Assembly (NCBI GenBank): GCA_016165875.1
Contig: JABBOT010000001.1
Span: forward strand, 43,089,879-43,153,878
Direction: 5' to 3'
Length of the DNA stretch: 64,000 nucleotides
From: Acanthopleura granulata
Lineage: Eukaryota > Mollusca > Polyplacophora > Chitonida > Chitonidae
In this document: one piece after another, positions 1 to 14,500 of the stretch
How positions within the stretch are numbered: the stretch's first letter is position 1
Layout: the number at the start of each line of letters is the position of its first letter
Program-made: the position numbers and the translations under genes
The notes under the pieces: generated by a model
What the model saw: only the letters and a program-made list of their open reading frames with translations
What the model was told of the DNA's origin: nothing
Database searches by the model: none

Positions 1-192
1 TATCTGATTACATGTGGTATATTTTTTCATCTTTCGTAATCCAGTTCCCCCTGATTTAAAGCAACAGGAGTAAGAGAAACGGGAAGCACTGTAGATCCTT
101 AAAGGCAGATATATATTCTTGTACTGCGATATTACTTTGTCTTGCTAAACCGGAATCAATGACATTTCTGGCCAGAGCCTTTCTCTCATTAC

Positions 193-312
193 CTGTATAC
201 TGACGATAGGGGTTTGCTCCTGATACTGTATCTCCACTGCTTTTCTGGCGACCAGGGCCTGCTCTTTGGTGTTCGCCAAGATGGCACCCACGATTTGTCC
301 TTCATAATGAAC
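193..312 (-). CDS. XDH: XDH coding exon 18
   Basis: Residues 668-707, [19 protein letters not shown] then [16 protein letters not shown], corresponding to VGHIIGAVVADT...KITYEELPAIITIE in vertebrates. Acceptor TTCTTCAG, donor CAG|GTAATG, phase 0. The next exon is not visible in bases 1-192. Confidence 0.93.
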
Positions 313-3300
313 CTGAAGAACAGATGGTTCAAAGACGATCTTTATAAGCTGTTAACATACACATGCAATACGCTCGGACACCTTTATTCTCAGAGGTACA
401 ACTTTGTTGACATAATATACAAGCAATGGCATAACAGCGCAAAGATAAAACGAAAAATCCGAATACCACATGTGTACGTAAAGGTCTTATTCTAAATCTT
501 TTGGCGGCCGTTTGGCCACTGATTCTTGTTTCTCAACAATAATAATTTGCTACCTGTTGGTGTTTGGTATTTGTAAATAAGCTCACTTTAAAATGCGCAT
601 TTGAAAGCCTTTGGATTATATATGGGATCTTCAAAAACAACTACCTGCTCATCCACAATTAGAAACTACAAAAAAGCTCAAACCAAATCATTGAAGTAGG
701 GCTCGGAAATCAAAGCGTTCATTTACTCACTAATTTTTTCAGTTAATCAAACGGTCATTCATTTCCGATCAAATATTATACCTGTTTTGTGGCAAAAATC
801 TCAAGGAATCCTTCAAATCCAAAGACATTCTCGGTTGGTGTGTCATTATGATCGATATAGTCCACTACCCCTGGGAGTTTCAAGGCAGCTGTGGGATCCA
901 CACCAACTAGCCGGGCGTTAGCCCTTTGACTTACCACCAGGCACATCTGTAATTCACCTATGTAGAATAGAATATATCAGAAATATATTAGTCTGTTAAC
1001 CGGCTTCGGGATAGACTAATTACAACACGAACCGATTGATAGGAATAAAGACTTGTTATGGAAGCCGGATGCAGTCATCTACGCCTTTTCATATTTTTGA
1101 CCATCGCATTTTCGGGTTTACGGCTTTGCACTCTCGGTTTTTTTGCATTTTGACCTCATATTTGTAAAGTCGACAATGCGAGCAGCTGTTTCGGGTTTCT
1201 GTATGGTTCCTCGATGGCCGTTTTTACACAAAAACCTGGCCCAGACCACGATAATGCCTAAATATTGTATGGTTCAAAGTTATACGCGGCAAGTCATCAA
1301 CCACGTTAGTAAGCTGGGGAGGGGGGAAGGGTCTTTTTCTAGGTAGGAGAATCTGAGGTTTATATATACAGAGATGATTTTACCTTCCGTTCTGGACATG
1401 TCATCGATGTAGATGGCTTCTCCCGTGGCTTGCTTGTAAGCCGACTGATGTATGAAGGGTCTCCCCACGGGGTCCACGGGGTTCTGGTCTGTGCTAACTT
1501 GCTCGAACACTTGGGCACTTAGCAAGGTTGGTTCCGTAAAAGGTAATGTCGCAGATGTTACTTGCTGCTGAATGCGATTTCCATGCGTGCCTATTCCCTG
1601 TTCGAAATTTAAATCGCTTGGTACTTTTCTAGCAATCTTGCATAAACTAATCTTTTAAAGGTGAATGTACAGACACAAAAAGCAAAGTGATGAAGAAAGA
1701 AGGAAAGGAGACGAAAAATTTTACAATTATTCCAATGTCAAGAATCACGGTTGTGAAACATTTCTAACAACGAAACGGGTGTCTAGTGTAATCGACACTT
1801 TACACACCGAAGGGTTGTCCAATCCTTGACGTTCACTCACGTGGTAATCCAAAGACATCCTCAGCTTCAAGAACAGCTTGTAGAAGAAACTGATGGTCAG
1901 AGTCCGGCGGTAACTGACCATACCCCCTGGTGCGTTGTTGTTCAGCTCAAGCTCTTGTGTCAAGGAACTGACTACGTCTGTAAGAAGAGAATCCTCCCAG
2001 CGTCTGAAAGAGAAAGCGCACAGTTGACACAAACTTTCCAGCCTTTTTCATTAGCTTTAGCCAAACCAATTGTCACCGACAACAGCGAATCGACTTTAGC
2101 ATCGTAAATGTCTATATCAGCCTCAGGTTCCTGAAATAACCTTTTATTCCGTGACGTTATTTCTCAAAAATTGAAGAAGGTATGATCACTTCCGCTTACC
2201 AAACATTATCTGTGACAGTTTGCTAAAGATAAGTAATAGCAATTAAAATTGCCACTTATCAGGGCATTTAACTCTTTTCGTTCGTGATCTACCTTTAACT
2301 GATTTCTAACTGATTTATTTAGGAGAGGTTCTAGTATCCTTAAGATATTCATTTCACCAACTTGAAACATGAAAAAAAACGATATATCACCTTCCAATCA
2401 TGCTATTTGCTGTTTTCTTGGCTATGACTGTCGTGGGTCCCATCCCGCCAAATGCTAGTGTGATGTCATCCACGACGTCAGAATCAGTTTGAAAGCGGAC
2501 TCTGAACCCGCTGTTGACAATGGCTATGTCGTCATCACGTCGGTGAGCCTGCTTGTAGCCATCGAAATATTCATTCTAAAATAAGGAGACAATAAAAATG
2601 TAAAGAATAACATTAAGAAAACCAAGATTTGATTTAATTGATATTTCACTAATGCGACAGCGGTCAGCATTAGGGTGGCAGGATATACGGCAGAGCCCGG
2701 GGGAAACCCACCACCATGCATAGGTTAAAGAACTGACCTGCGCACATATGACCGGAGAGAAATACCAAAGAAGCATCAGACGAAATATAAACTTGTATTT
2801 AGTATGAGTTTTTATCTTTAAGTATTGGTCGCCGAATAACATATACAGTTAATAAGTTCTCTTTATTTTTTGAGCGAAATCAAAAAATTACCTCCTGGGT
2901 GTGGGGTACGAAAACAGACAAAAGAATTTCGTCGTCCTCCAGGGAAGTCTTCCTGTAGCTGGTAAAGAAACAGTCGTCCATTTCGATTTCTCGTATGCCT
3001 CGATCTGAAAATATTGTAATAGCCCTGGCATTTGATCTAATTACACCAGTACACGTTTTCATCTTGCAGTTGGCCTAATGTTTCTACCATGCACTTGGCA
3101 GGTGTCGTAACCATACACTTGTCGCAGGTGTCGCAGTTATAGATATGTATCATGGAATTAAACTTGAAACATTTCAAGCTTATCTTCCATCGTCTAACAT
3201 CGATCCACATTAGGTGTAATGTTATTTACTTCATATTTCTAAATGTATTTGTATTCAGATAATATTGTTAAAAATTCCAAAATCCATTTGTTGGAAATCC

Positions 3301-6300
3301 TCTACGAAAATAAAGTTCAAAGCCTTTAAAGCCAGTTAAAAGTTCTGCAAATCTTTTGAAAATCATATTTGAAAATAATTTTAAGCAATTTGAAATTGAT
3401 GTAGGCCTATACCTTTTCGTTTAAAGATAATGTCATTAAAATGAATTAAAAACTCTATTATTCAACAAGCCATCCTTACCCGCGGACACCACTGTGAGCT
3501 TAGATCCAGCGGCGCAGAAAAGTGGATTGAGGTCGGATATAGGGCTTGCAGTCATTATGTTTCCGCCAACACACTGTACAAAATAAAGAAGACTTCACAA
3601 GCGCGTAGCATTCAACTTCTGACCTTTTTCAGTGTCACTATTCTTGTTCTTTCTGCGCAAACATAAAGCATAAAATGTCAGTGAAGGAAACTCTCACTAA
3701 ATATTATATTAAAATTTACATTTAATTCCGATCATTTTTTTTTCGAATATTTTTTTATGAAACATTACATTCAGTGTTTGAGATGAAACATGCTTTACCA
3801 TGCAAAATTATTCCACGGGGATTTATTTTATGACTTAATACCCTATCACATACAATACGGAAGCTCTAAAATTATACACTTACAGCTACATTACGGATCT
3901 GTTTGCCGGCAAACCTTCGTAACATTTCCGTGACAGCCAAAAATATCCTGGTTTTGTATTCTAAAAAAATATTAGGGAAGTGAAGAAATCTGATATAAAG
4001 ACAATCATTTCATTTATCGCTGTAACATATATAATATTCTCTGTAATACAATATCGATCATTTTTAAGATCAAGATTACTTTGGCATCATGAGCAATGTT
4101 CGTAAATATATAAACGATAAATAATAAGTCTAATATGGAATCTATACTGCAGCAATTGACACAGCAACTTCTATATTTCGACCTCTGACGATGTAAAAAG
4201 GCTGAAATATTGCCGACGTGGTGGTAAGCCATAAAAGTCATCCTTTCTTTTCCAAAGTCATTCTGTGTACTTCCGCATACATAGAAGTTTGATAAATAAA
4301 GGGAAGTTCTTTTTTTCCAGATCGAATTTGTCCATTAATATCTGGAAACTTGTCCGTCTCTACTCAGTAACTTGCATGTCAACTTGTCTACCTAAACTCA
4401 TTACTTGGTAACCTGTCCACCTGAACTCATTACTAGGTAACTTGTCGTCTTGGTAATTTGACCAGATTTACTTAATACCTGGTAACTTGTTCATTTATAT
4501 TCATTACCTGGTAGCTTGCCCACCTGTACTCATTACCTGGTAACTTGTCTAACTGTACTCATTACCTGGTAACTTGTCCACCTGTACTCATTATATGATA
4601 ACTTGTTCACCTGTACTCATTACCTGGTAACTTGCCCATCTGTACTCATTATTTGATGACTTGTTCACCTATATTTATACCTGGTAACTTGTCCACCTGC
4701 GACTCCAACGCCTTCAGCAGGTCTGTCAGCGTGACAGAAGCTCCGATTTCAACTCCATCCTTTAGACAAGATATTCTGCTCAGCTCTGCAACATGGTTCA
4801 CGGATATCAGCACTGGGTATAGCATGTCCTTGATGCGCATTTCAATCCCTGGGAAGAAGAAAACCAAACTTTGAGCCAGGCCTTACAAAAGATGGGAGAC
4901 ATGGCAAACAATTGTAATGAAGTATCAATTGCCTTGCTCTGCTATGGTGTATAACAGTCAATGTGGCCATGCCGACTGAATATAGGCATTTATCACAACT
5001 CACAGAAGATTCTAGGCCTCTGACTGGTCTATCCGTCTAGAATAAGCAACAAAATATATTCACACATAGGGATACATACATGGGGAAATACTGGTATTTG
5101 AAACTTCATAGGGGTTTTAATTATGTTTCAGAAGACCCTGATTGCCAGTTTACTATCTGTTAAAGATATTATTCGCGCGCTTTATACAACACTTACAGAA
5201 GTTATAGAAGAAAAGCCAAGTGCCAAAGGCTTGAAGCCATGTATCACGGCAAAGATGGTCCTATCACCTGTTATGTCTTTTATGTGAGAATGTTTACTTT
5301 CTCAAAAGAATATTCCCTGTCACACGCACGTCTTCAAGGAATGGAATATATATACTTGCCTGTTTCGGTATTTCCCACCACTAGCTTCCCGGCTGGATAT
5401 TTAGCTTTTAGCTTCAGCAAGGCAGATAGACTTGCTGGTCTATACCATGCAACACGAGGCCCTTTGAATACGATATTCTTGCCATCTGTCGGATCCACCA
5501 TCTAATCATATGAAGAAAAAATGGGGCGATTATGTGAGGAATGAAAAAATATCGCGTGATAGTGATCCAAGAAAGACGTAAAGAGGCGATTAAGTTGACT
5601 AAGTCGAGTAAGCGAAGCAGGTGAAAGAAGTGGTGAAGGGATTAAGTGAAGTATGCGAGCGAAAAAATAATAGATGAAATGAATAAATGGAGTATTTATT
5701 TATTTATTTGGTTGGTGCTTCACCTTGTCACCAAAGAACATTTTCGCTATAATGGCGGCCAGTATTATGGTGACAGGAAACTAGGCAGCCATTCCAGCAT
5801 ACGCGCAGATTGTCCTGAATGGAAGTTTGCTCTGAAAGGAAATATGCATGTTCGCGAAAGCAAGCCTTGCCGTATATTTGGTTTATTTGGGAAATATATA
5901 CGCATGTATTCATATATAAAGTCTGAAACGTATGCTTTCCTCCAGAACTTGCACGTGACCTATGGTGCGACTTGCACAACAAGTTTTTTGTTACACCCTT
6001 CTTGAACTGTACCATTATATTGCACACTTACCTGCAGCTCTGGAGGAAATATGGGGTCTTGGGTAGGGTCGTATGATCTAAAACTGTCCGTGTCCTGGAG
6101 CTGGGAAGCCGGTCGTAGCTAAGGGGACAGGATAGAGATAGAACTGTGTTAAAGGAACAAAGAAACAACTCCAAAAAATAATAACCGTCAGAGAGTTCAA
6201 AATTATTTTAAACGATACTATGGAATTAAATACATTAAGATGTTTGAATGCTAAGATTGGCTACATGTAGGTTACTGACACTGGCAGGATGCTGTGTTTC

Positions 6301-8517
6301 ATAAACATTTCGTCCTCTCTATATTCACCTAGAGTGAAGTTTACAGGAAATTTGCCAACATTAAAGCAGTGTCTTCTCAATGTCTAATCAATGGCAACAT
6401 GGTTCATACAGTCAATCTCAGAAAGAAAACATTTGAATGCAAGTTTAAAAAGTGGCAAAAAAACAAACATCCCGGGAACGATGTTATTAAGTTACAACAA
6501 ATGAACTATATCATGATATTGTTTATGCAATGCACAAGTCTGTTTGAAGCAGGACGGACAGAGACGGCTTTTATATCATCATGGCGTGTCAGATTCGATG
6601 CCAATGAAACTGTTCTTTTGTGATTATCAGCAATATGAATTTTTAACTATGCTTGTCAAAACTGTTAAATTATTTTACACATGAATACACTGCTTTTGAA
6701 AAGTAAACAGTTGGTACACTAACCTTTTGGGGAGCAACTGTGTGACCTATTTCTACATAGTTACTTCCCTTTCGGCAACACTGGATATTGTTTGTGTAGC
6801 ACTGAAGAAGACATGAATATAAAATTCTACATCTGGTGGCAACCAAATGTCACAAAGGAATTTGTGTTTTCTAAGACTTTACTTTGTTGGTTTCTTTCTA
6901 TCACCGAACTCGCCTGACCACTTTCGCACATTTGTCACACGACAGTAATCAAATACAGGTACAGAAATTCAGTCCATACAGTCACATGGCAATTCAAATC
7001 AACTTAATGGCAATTTGTAAAATTTGTCAAAATTGTAAGGACTAAAGTGATATTCTTCAAAAGTTAATCAGATCACGACAATAGTAATAAGACAGTGTGT
7101 AGCAAATATGAACTGTCTTACCGCGTTGGTTTTGAAGATATTTTGCTCACAAGTTTGCTCCACACATGGCCAGACGAACAGACGAAGAAACTTACACACC
7201 CACTCATAGACAAATGCAACTCAGTTTATCGCTATCGCATTTAAGGAGTGTAATAAAAAAGATATAAGTAGTTTACGAAATGCTAGAGATGAGCTCACCT
7301 TTGAGAATGTCCGGAAGCCGTCTAGTATGGGTCTATAACCGGTACATCTACACAGGTTACCTGACGATAAGTAGTTAATCAGGGGCTCAAGGAATATTGC
7401 TCGTGCAGTACATTTAAGGAAGTTTGACAGATAACTCCGCTTATCATTCAGATCTACCAATTACAACAATCAAACTTGTGAAGACCACTTTAATAAACAG
7501 GATTACCTTTACAAACTCTGAATCGTATACATTATTAAACTGAACGTAACATAGATATGGAAAGAAAATGGAATAAGTAGAGTTCAACTACGTCGAGAGG
7601 CATACATAGGTATTCTAGATATGCTTTTATAAATATAATAAGTAATATTTTATGTAAATGAGGATCAGCCTATATTCAACACCTTATGATCTGTTTATTA
7701 AAATAATTTGCAACTATGATAGTGCAAGGGATATACTTATACAGAAGTTAATCTGACAAATATACGGTAATTGAGTAATGCATGTTCCTGAATTGCAACG
7801 CATCTGACCAGATTCGCGCGAGTCATGCAGGAAGCCTGTACTGTTTTGGTGTGTTTTGACAAACTCAAGCTTGACTACTCAAACCGTGTCATGTAAATGT
7901 GAAAAGGCACATTGAGACAAAAGTCAATACACTCAAAAACCTGAGTTTTCTCCTACAACGAATTCAACTCAGAAAACTGAGTCATATGACCAGATAGGTC
8001 AAGTCATTAAAGACTCGTCTGTTTGTTTGGGTGAGTTACCAGAGAAATCTCATCGACATTATGTGTGTCAGTAAGATAATAAGAGCAGTTATTCTTATTA
8101 TAACCGATATGGTCATACTACTCAACCGATCTGGTCATACTACTCAGTTATCTGAATTAGTTCTACTGTTCACCTAAACTTTTCTCTCAGTTCATAATTT
8201 CGGAATGTTTGTTCAGGTTGACGTGCCATTGCCGTTGTTAGACACCCATCAATTCTGTTGCAAATGGTAACTCCACAGATAACCATGTATCAAGATTTTT
8301 AGGTAAACGCTTTCTCAGAAGTCGGGCGCAGTTGGCTACAAGGCTTACTGGTCCCCTGACCAGTTTTTGGGGTTTTGCGTCAGCATGCATTAAGCTCTAA
8401 CACTGCCTATGCTTTCTCAGCGGTTGAACACGTTTGGTTCCAAGGCTTATGTTGGCTAGCAAACCTTGTTCGGGTGAGCAACACAGCTGCTGGTATTATC
8501 ACTAATGGGAAAGTGAA

Positions 8518-8565
<48 letters not shown>

Positions 8566-11500
8566 TACCTTCTAGAGATTGGGTGATTTCCTCCACACAC
8601 GGGGCCGGTTCGTTGCGGAGGAGAGCGTACATGGACACCACGAATCCTGGGGTACAAAACCCACACTGACTGCCATGGAACTTTGCCAGACGTTCCTGCC
8701 ACCAAAGTTTCTTTTTATTATACGTATCACACATCTTTATATATTCCCTATGCTAACCGGAATCTTCTAAGCTAATATACAAAAAAATATTACTATTCTC
8801 CGATATCAAGTGCATACAGGGACAAACCCAAACCGTTGCCGCTACAATGATGGCGAAAACTTGTGAATAAGTCATCATGTGCAGATTCCAAAGATGCTTT
8901 CGTCGTTTTCTTTATCGGTACTGTGGAGATTAATTTAAAAATGCTCATTATGATTTAATTTCAATTGTTATTTGACTATTTATTTTGTTGGCCTATCCTC
9001 CAGATGTACGTGTGAAAGTCTACCAGCAACCTGCGGATGGTCGTGGGCTTAACATGGGCTATGCTCGGGTTCCCCTCATTATAATGGTTACCCCAGACGT
9101 ATGAGTATAATGCATGTATTTTTGAGTACCGGTACGTCGTAAAGCACCAAAACAAACAAGAAAAGAAACAAGAAAAGAAACAAACAAATGAACAATAAAT
9201 AAATAAATAAATAAATAAACATTTCCCGTCCCCAGTGCTAATGTGTGATATACCGTTATCGTGTATGTGTAAGTGGATTTCGGTCTGTTGGTCAACAAAG
9301 AACAGATGTATTAAACCATACTATACATAAAAAACGCAAGGCGAAGTGAATTAACCAAGTGACAACTACGTGATATTTGGGTAAACTCTAGAAATACGCA
9401 TTCTTGCCTTTTATTTTTGTTAAAATTTTATTCTAAGTGTTAATCATTATACATAAAAACTTTAGCACTGCCACGCCACTGACATGCCGAGGAATTAAAA
9501 AAAATATGCCTTGCTGAAACAGTATGGTAGCATTTTGTATTCTGGAACATTCACCATAAGCCTGTCTGCGGCAGTGTAACAAGCTATAATGAAAAGAGTT
9601 TAGTTTTCATGAAATGGTGATTCCGGAAAGTAAAACGTAAAAATTAAAATGGGACAAAAAAAAACCAAAACAAACAAACAAGAAAACAAAACAAAACAGC
9701 AAACTTGAAAAATCATGATGAATTAGTGGGATTTTGAAAACCTCATCTGAAATTACTCCAATTGTTTCTTATTTAACAGTTAATACGTCGAGTTAAAGGA
9801 TGTATGAACAGATATTCATCACACAACTGAATTTCTGTACAGTCATTTATTCTGTGCAAAACAAATTCTAACAAATTCAAATGAAAGTTTTTTTTAACAT
9901 AGTTTTAGGTCGAAGCAAACTTTAGTCGTTACGTAGAAAATTTGTATACTCAGCGATGTGCAGTGGTTTGTGCACCACTAAATCATCCGTGGAATGAATA
10001 AAACATCCTTCAATAGGCGGCATAAAACAACAATCAAGTAAATAAATTAGAGAGCTCTGCCAGTGTCACATATAAATATACAGATTGTCCTACTACGGTC
10101 TATCAAAGGGATAATACTCTGCTTGGAATTATTAAAAGCTACACGATAAATGTGTATTTGAATCTTATATGGTTATGGTGAAAAATTGCTTGAAAAAAAT
10201 ACCAGAATCCGGAATCAGTTAGAAATCACCATCAAAATGCACTGCTTTAGTGCTTGGCCCAGGGCCAACCTACATACAAAATTTCATACAAACCACTTGA
10301 TAACTGTTTTCGTAAATCTGCTGACAGACAGGCAGATACCGGCAAAACCAAATATCCGTGGTCGAGGTAATGAATCATGACAGTTGAAAGTGTAACCCAT
10401 ATTTGTGGCGTAGGTTAGACTGACCTGTACTGGGTGAAGGCCTCTCCTAAGACTTCCAATTCCCTCTACCGTGGTGATGGCCTGGCCGTGCAGAGAACAG
10501 ATCGGCGCCAGGCATGCATTCATGGCGTAGTTCCTGGTACGCTTGTTACGGACTATGTTTAAGCTTATCCAATGGTACAGAATACAATATATTTTGGCAA
10601 GAACTACAGGATTTCTTATCATTGAAGACAACTTATATAGTAGAAGTGGCAATTAAGTATAGTGAAGTGCAATGAACAGCTTCTTTATGAGTGAGTGTAT
10701 CTTCTATTGGACGAAATTGGATTAATCACAAAATTTATCCATGGCATAGAACTATCTACAAAAACTTTACACCCCATTTCTTAGGCTATGATATATTATA
10801 ATAATTATTTTGATAACGGAGTCCCCTAGAAGTTGAAATGGGACCTATACAGACTTCTGGTCATTTTCTTCAAACAAATTAAGAGAACATATGAAGCATA
10901 AATGTGGTATTTACCCTCAGTCTAAGAAAAAGGATACAATATTTTCTTGTTTTGACGGTCATAGCGGGAAACCATTACTGTGCACGCCCCACATCCTCCT
11001 TCGCCGCACCCCAGCTTACTTCCGGTCAGGCGGACTGTGAAGTCGTTGTTAAGGAAGCTAGTGATTTACCATTAACCCTTGGACCCGTGTTCAGAAGCTA
11101 AAGTTATTCAGTGATAACTGAAACGTACTTATAGCTTACGATAGTACAGAAGAAGTACTGTCTTATCACAAAGCCTAGTAGTGACATTGTGCAGGTTTAA
11201 AAGAACAGACCATATTTGAACGAAGTACGTTTCATTTAGAAGGCCTTCTTGCCGATTCCAAATTTGGTCTCCATTATTTTTTTGACATTTCCTTACAATG
11301 ACTTAAATGGAAGTGAACACTGAGGTGCTACGGTGGACTTTTTGTACCATATTGAACAGGCTGAAGCACGAAGACGTGACAGATTCCTTTTAGATGCTAA
11401 ACATCCACTGATTTCTGTATGTCTACCTTCTATGTGCATATATGTGTAGCAGAACACCTGTATCTGTATTTAATGTGAAAACATAACAGGTAGGCCTACA

Positions 11501-14500
11501 GCATATTATTCAGGAAAACAATGTGACGTCACTGTGCTGTAGCTTGTTCAACATGGCTCGAAAAGTTCATCGTAGCACCCCAGTCTTTATTCCCATTTTA
11601 ATCACTGTTAAAAGAAAGTCAAACAACACTGGAAACCATATTTGGAATCAGCAGGAAAATGGCCTTTCAAATGATGTGTACACTATTTAAATGTGGTGTG
11701 TTCCTTGAAGTTCACATGGTCTTTTTGGGCATAAGTACACATTGTAGGCTGGACCATGCCAAGAGGCTGTGCATCTGACATGCGCAACTTATACAGAGAA
11801 AAACTGTGCCTGGACTTCCACAGCTGCTTCGTTCTTTATTTCTTCTAACCACAAACCCGAATGCTTTGTCCCTTTGGGCGTGAGGAAATGCGGCCACACA
11901 TAGTTGCCATGCAACCTAAAGATATTTCCGCTAATAGTCTATAGCATCCGTTAAATATAGAAAAAAGTTCTTTTTTCGGTACTAATGCTTCATATGGGAT
12001 ATATAGAACTATTTCTTCAGTGAACTTGTTTGTCTCCGATCGTCATGATGATGGTGACGATGATATGTTTGGATGGCGGCTCCATTCTAGTGAACGATGT
12101 GCGCCAAAACTAAAAGTAGATTAGATCTAAATATTGGGTGATATACCGTACTGATAAATAGCATACCTTATATACACCCCTACACCTTATACACATAAAA
12201 ATATCAAGCAGATATGAACATTAATAGGGAGTTGTTAGCGCTGTGTCCAACGCCATACATATTGTATGTATATATGCTTGGGTTTTACGTTGCACTTAAA
12301 TTTTCAGTCACATGACTGATACCGGGCTGACCAGTTCCGTTTCCTTGCTCTAACCTCTCCGTGCCGAGCTCCAAGTGAGGCAGCAAGAAGTATCATTTTT
12401 TGAAGTCTTTGGTATGACCCGACCAGGGATCAAGTATCGTATTTGCTCTACTTGCCCCCGTCAGTGTACACGAATATGTTCAGTATTATAGACAACAGCG
12501 GTCATGTCTCCTTAGATAGCTTGAGTGCCAAGTAAAACTGCGTTCCACTGAAATGCAATTGCGTTAATTAATACGATCCCTTGACAAATTCAGTACAGTG
12601 TTACTGACACATTACCCTCCAGCGTGCTTATGTGATATCTCATGCTCAAAACCGCTGAGTGAGACGAGTAATCGCAAACGCAGTCTCAGGTGCGTGGAAA
12701 CACAGCTCAAAGTGCAAATACATTTAAACTGCAACATCTGTACAGAACTTTATTTATCTGATGCTTTTAAGTCTAGAAACAGCTCCTATATATAAGCATT
12801 GATATGGATACGTGTATTTCGTAGGTACTGTAGTAAGGTAGTCTCGGGGTTCGCTTCCTGTTCAACAATCTGCGGGGAAAGTCAGACAAAAATTTATTTA
12901 TGATTATTATGCAATAGTTGAAATAGTTTATAAAAATGGTAGAATAAGCATGCAGACAAATTCCCAATATAGAAGCATAAAGCTGTAGGTGATTTGATAA
13001 GTGTAGCCACTTGGCATCCTTGGCAGAATAGTCGATGTGGCGCCATACATATACAGAGATTTAAACCAAAGCAGAAGCAACCGCAACTTGAGAACTGTTA
13101 TATCATTGATACTTCCGGTTACTTATCATTTGTACAGCAAAAGTGTACAAATATCTAAGTACACTTTGGGCTGGAGCAAAGTAGTATGTGGTAGTCGATA
13201 TAGGACTGACCTCTCGTTGTCTCATCTCCTCTGTCTTTGTAACACAGGGCGAGGTAGCGAGGCAATGGTGCAAGTTGGTAAGGTGACGAAGCGAGGTGAG
13301 TCATCTGGCTGCCTCGCCCTGTGTTAAACAGGTTAACGTAGCGAGTGGCCCTCTGTCGGCTTCCATAACGTAGAGATGACGCGACAGAGGGCTCACCCAC
13401 TTAAGCAGTGAGGCCTCGCCTATATTGACATCTGTCTAAAGGTTGGGGCTCCATAGAGTTACGCTTCGAGACACATTTAAAATGCTTCATTGGTACGATC
13501 TCCTATGCTCCAAGAGTTACGTGTTTTCTCGTGAACGGAATATTTTTTGAAAAGTTACATTACAAACAACGGCAAAAATATGTGTGGATAGCGGTTTTTT
13601 TTAATTCACTTGCGCGCTCCACACATGTACCAGCATGTGATAAAGATTTGATCATGCTGTTATTCTTTGCAAGTTTAGACATAGTATCCTAAATTTGGCT
13701 TCATAACTGTATCAAATTCCGATTAAATTTTTTTATAGGGGCTGCATATGTAACGTGTTGAATAAAAACACCACGCCTTGGATTTATTTATTTATTTAAT
13801 ATTGGTACTTTATACTCAAGAATATTCCACGTCTACGACGGCGACCTCCTAATTTCCAAATAAACCCTCCATCACCCTTCTAAGATCAATGGATCTCTCA
13901 GAATCTGGCAAAATAACTTTATTATACATGCATTATTGCCATACTATTTGGTTCATTGGAAGCTTCTGTTTTTGTGCCCGTGGAATAAAATTAGTAACGT
14001 TTTATATAACCAGTGACCTGTGTTATCTAACAGTGCAACTGTAACTATGGGGTAATGGTATTTGCAGATTTGTTCGCTTTAGGCCAACAGCACAATGTCT
14101 TTTTCATTTATCAGTTTTTCTTCCCACCCGACACTCGTTATTGATTTATGTATATATGAACTATCAAATATGTATCAATATGTAATTTTTCGCTACAGTG
14201 AAAATAACACTTTAATCAGTGAAGGAAATACTGGGATTTCACTATAAATAATAAACGACCATACCGGTCTTCAGCACCGCGAAAAACACCAATCAAATAA
14301 ATAAAATAAATTAATTGGGCCTGGGACTAATATAACCAGATATATACCATGTATACTTTATACCTAAGCATCGGTGACACGTACAATGAACTACACGCTT
14401 AATAAATATATACCTGAACACAACACCCCGTTTATAAGCCCTACAAAGCTTACCTTTCGTCCATTTACGTAAAATACCAGATCGCTGGGAGAAAACAGCT

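Noticed and set aside
1..192. Next XDH exon in the minus-strand open stretch left of exon 18
   Set aside because: An AG is followed by an open frame in the right phase, but its translation does not resemble the expected DAI...SFY segment of the Mo domain.
2004..2115. Extra XDH exon encoding a [14 protein letters not shown] peptide
   Set aside because: Exons 14 and 15 already join in phase with a gap-free fit to the family; including this piece would add residues with no counterpart.
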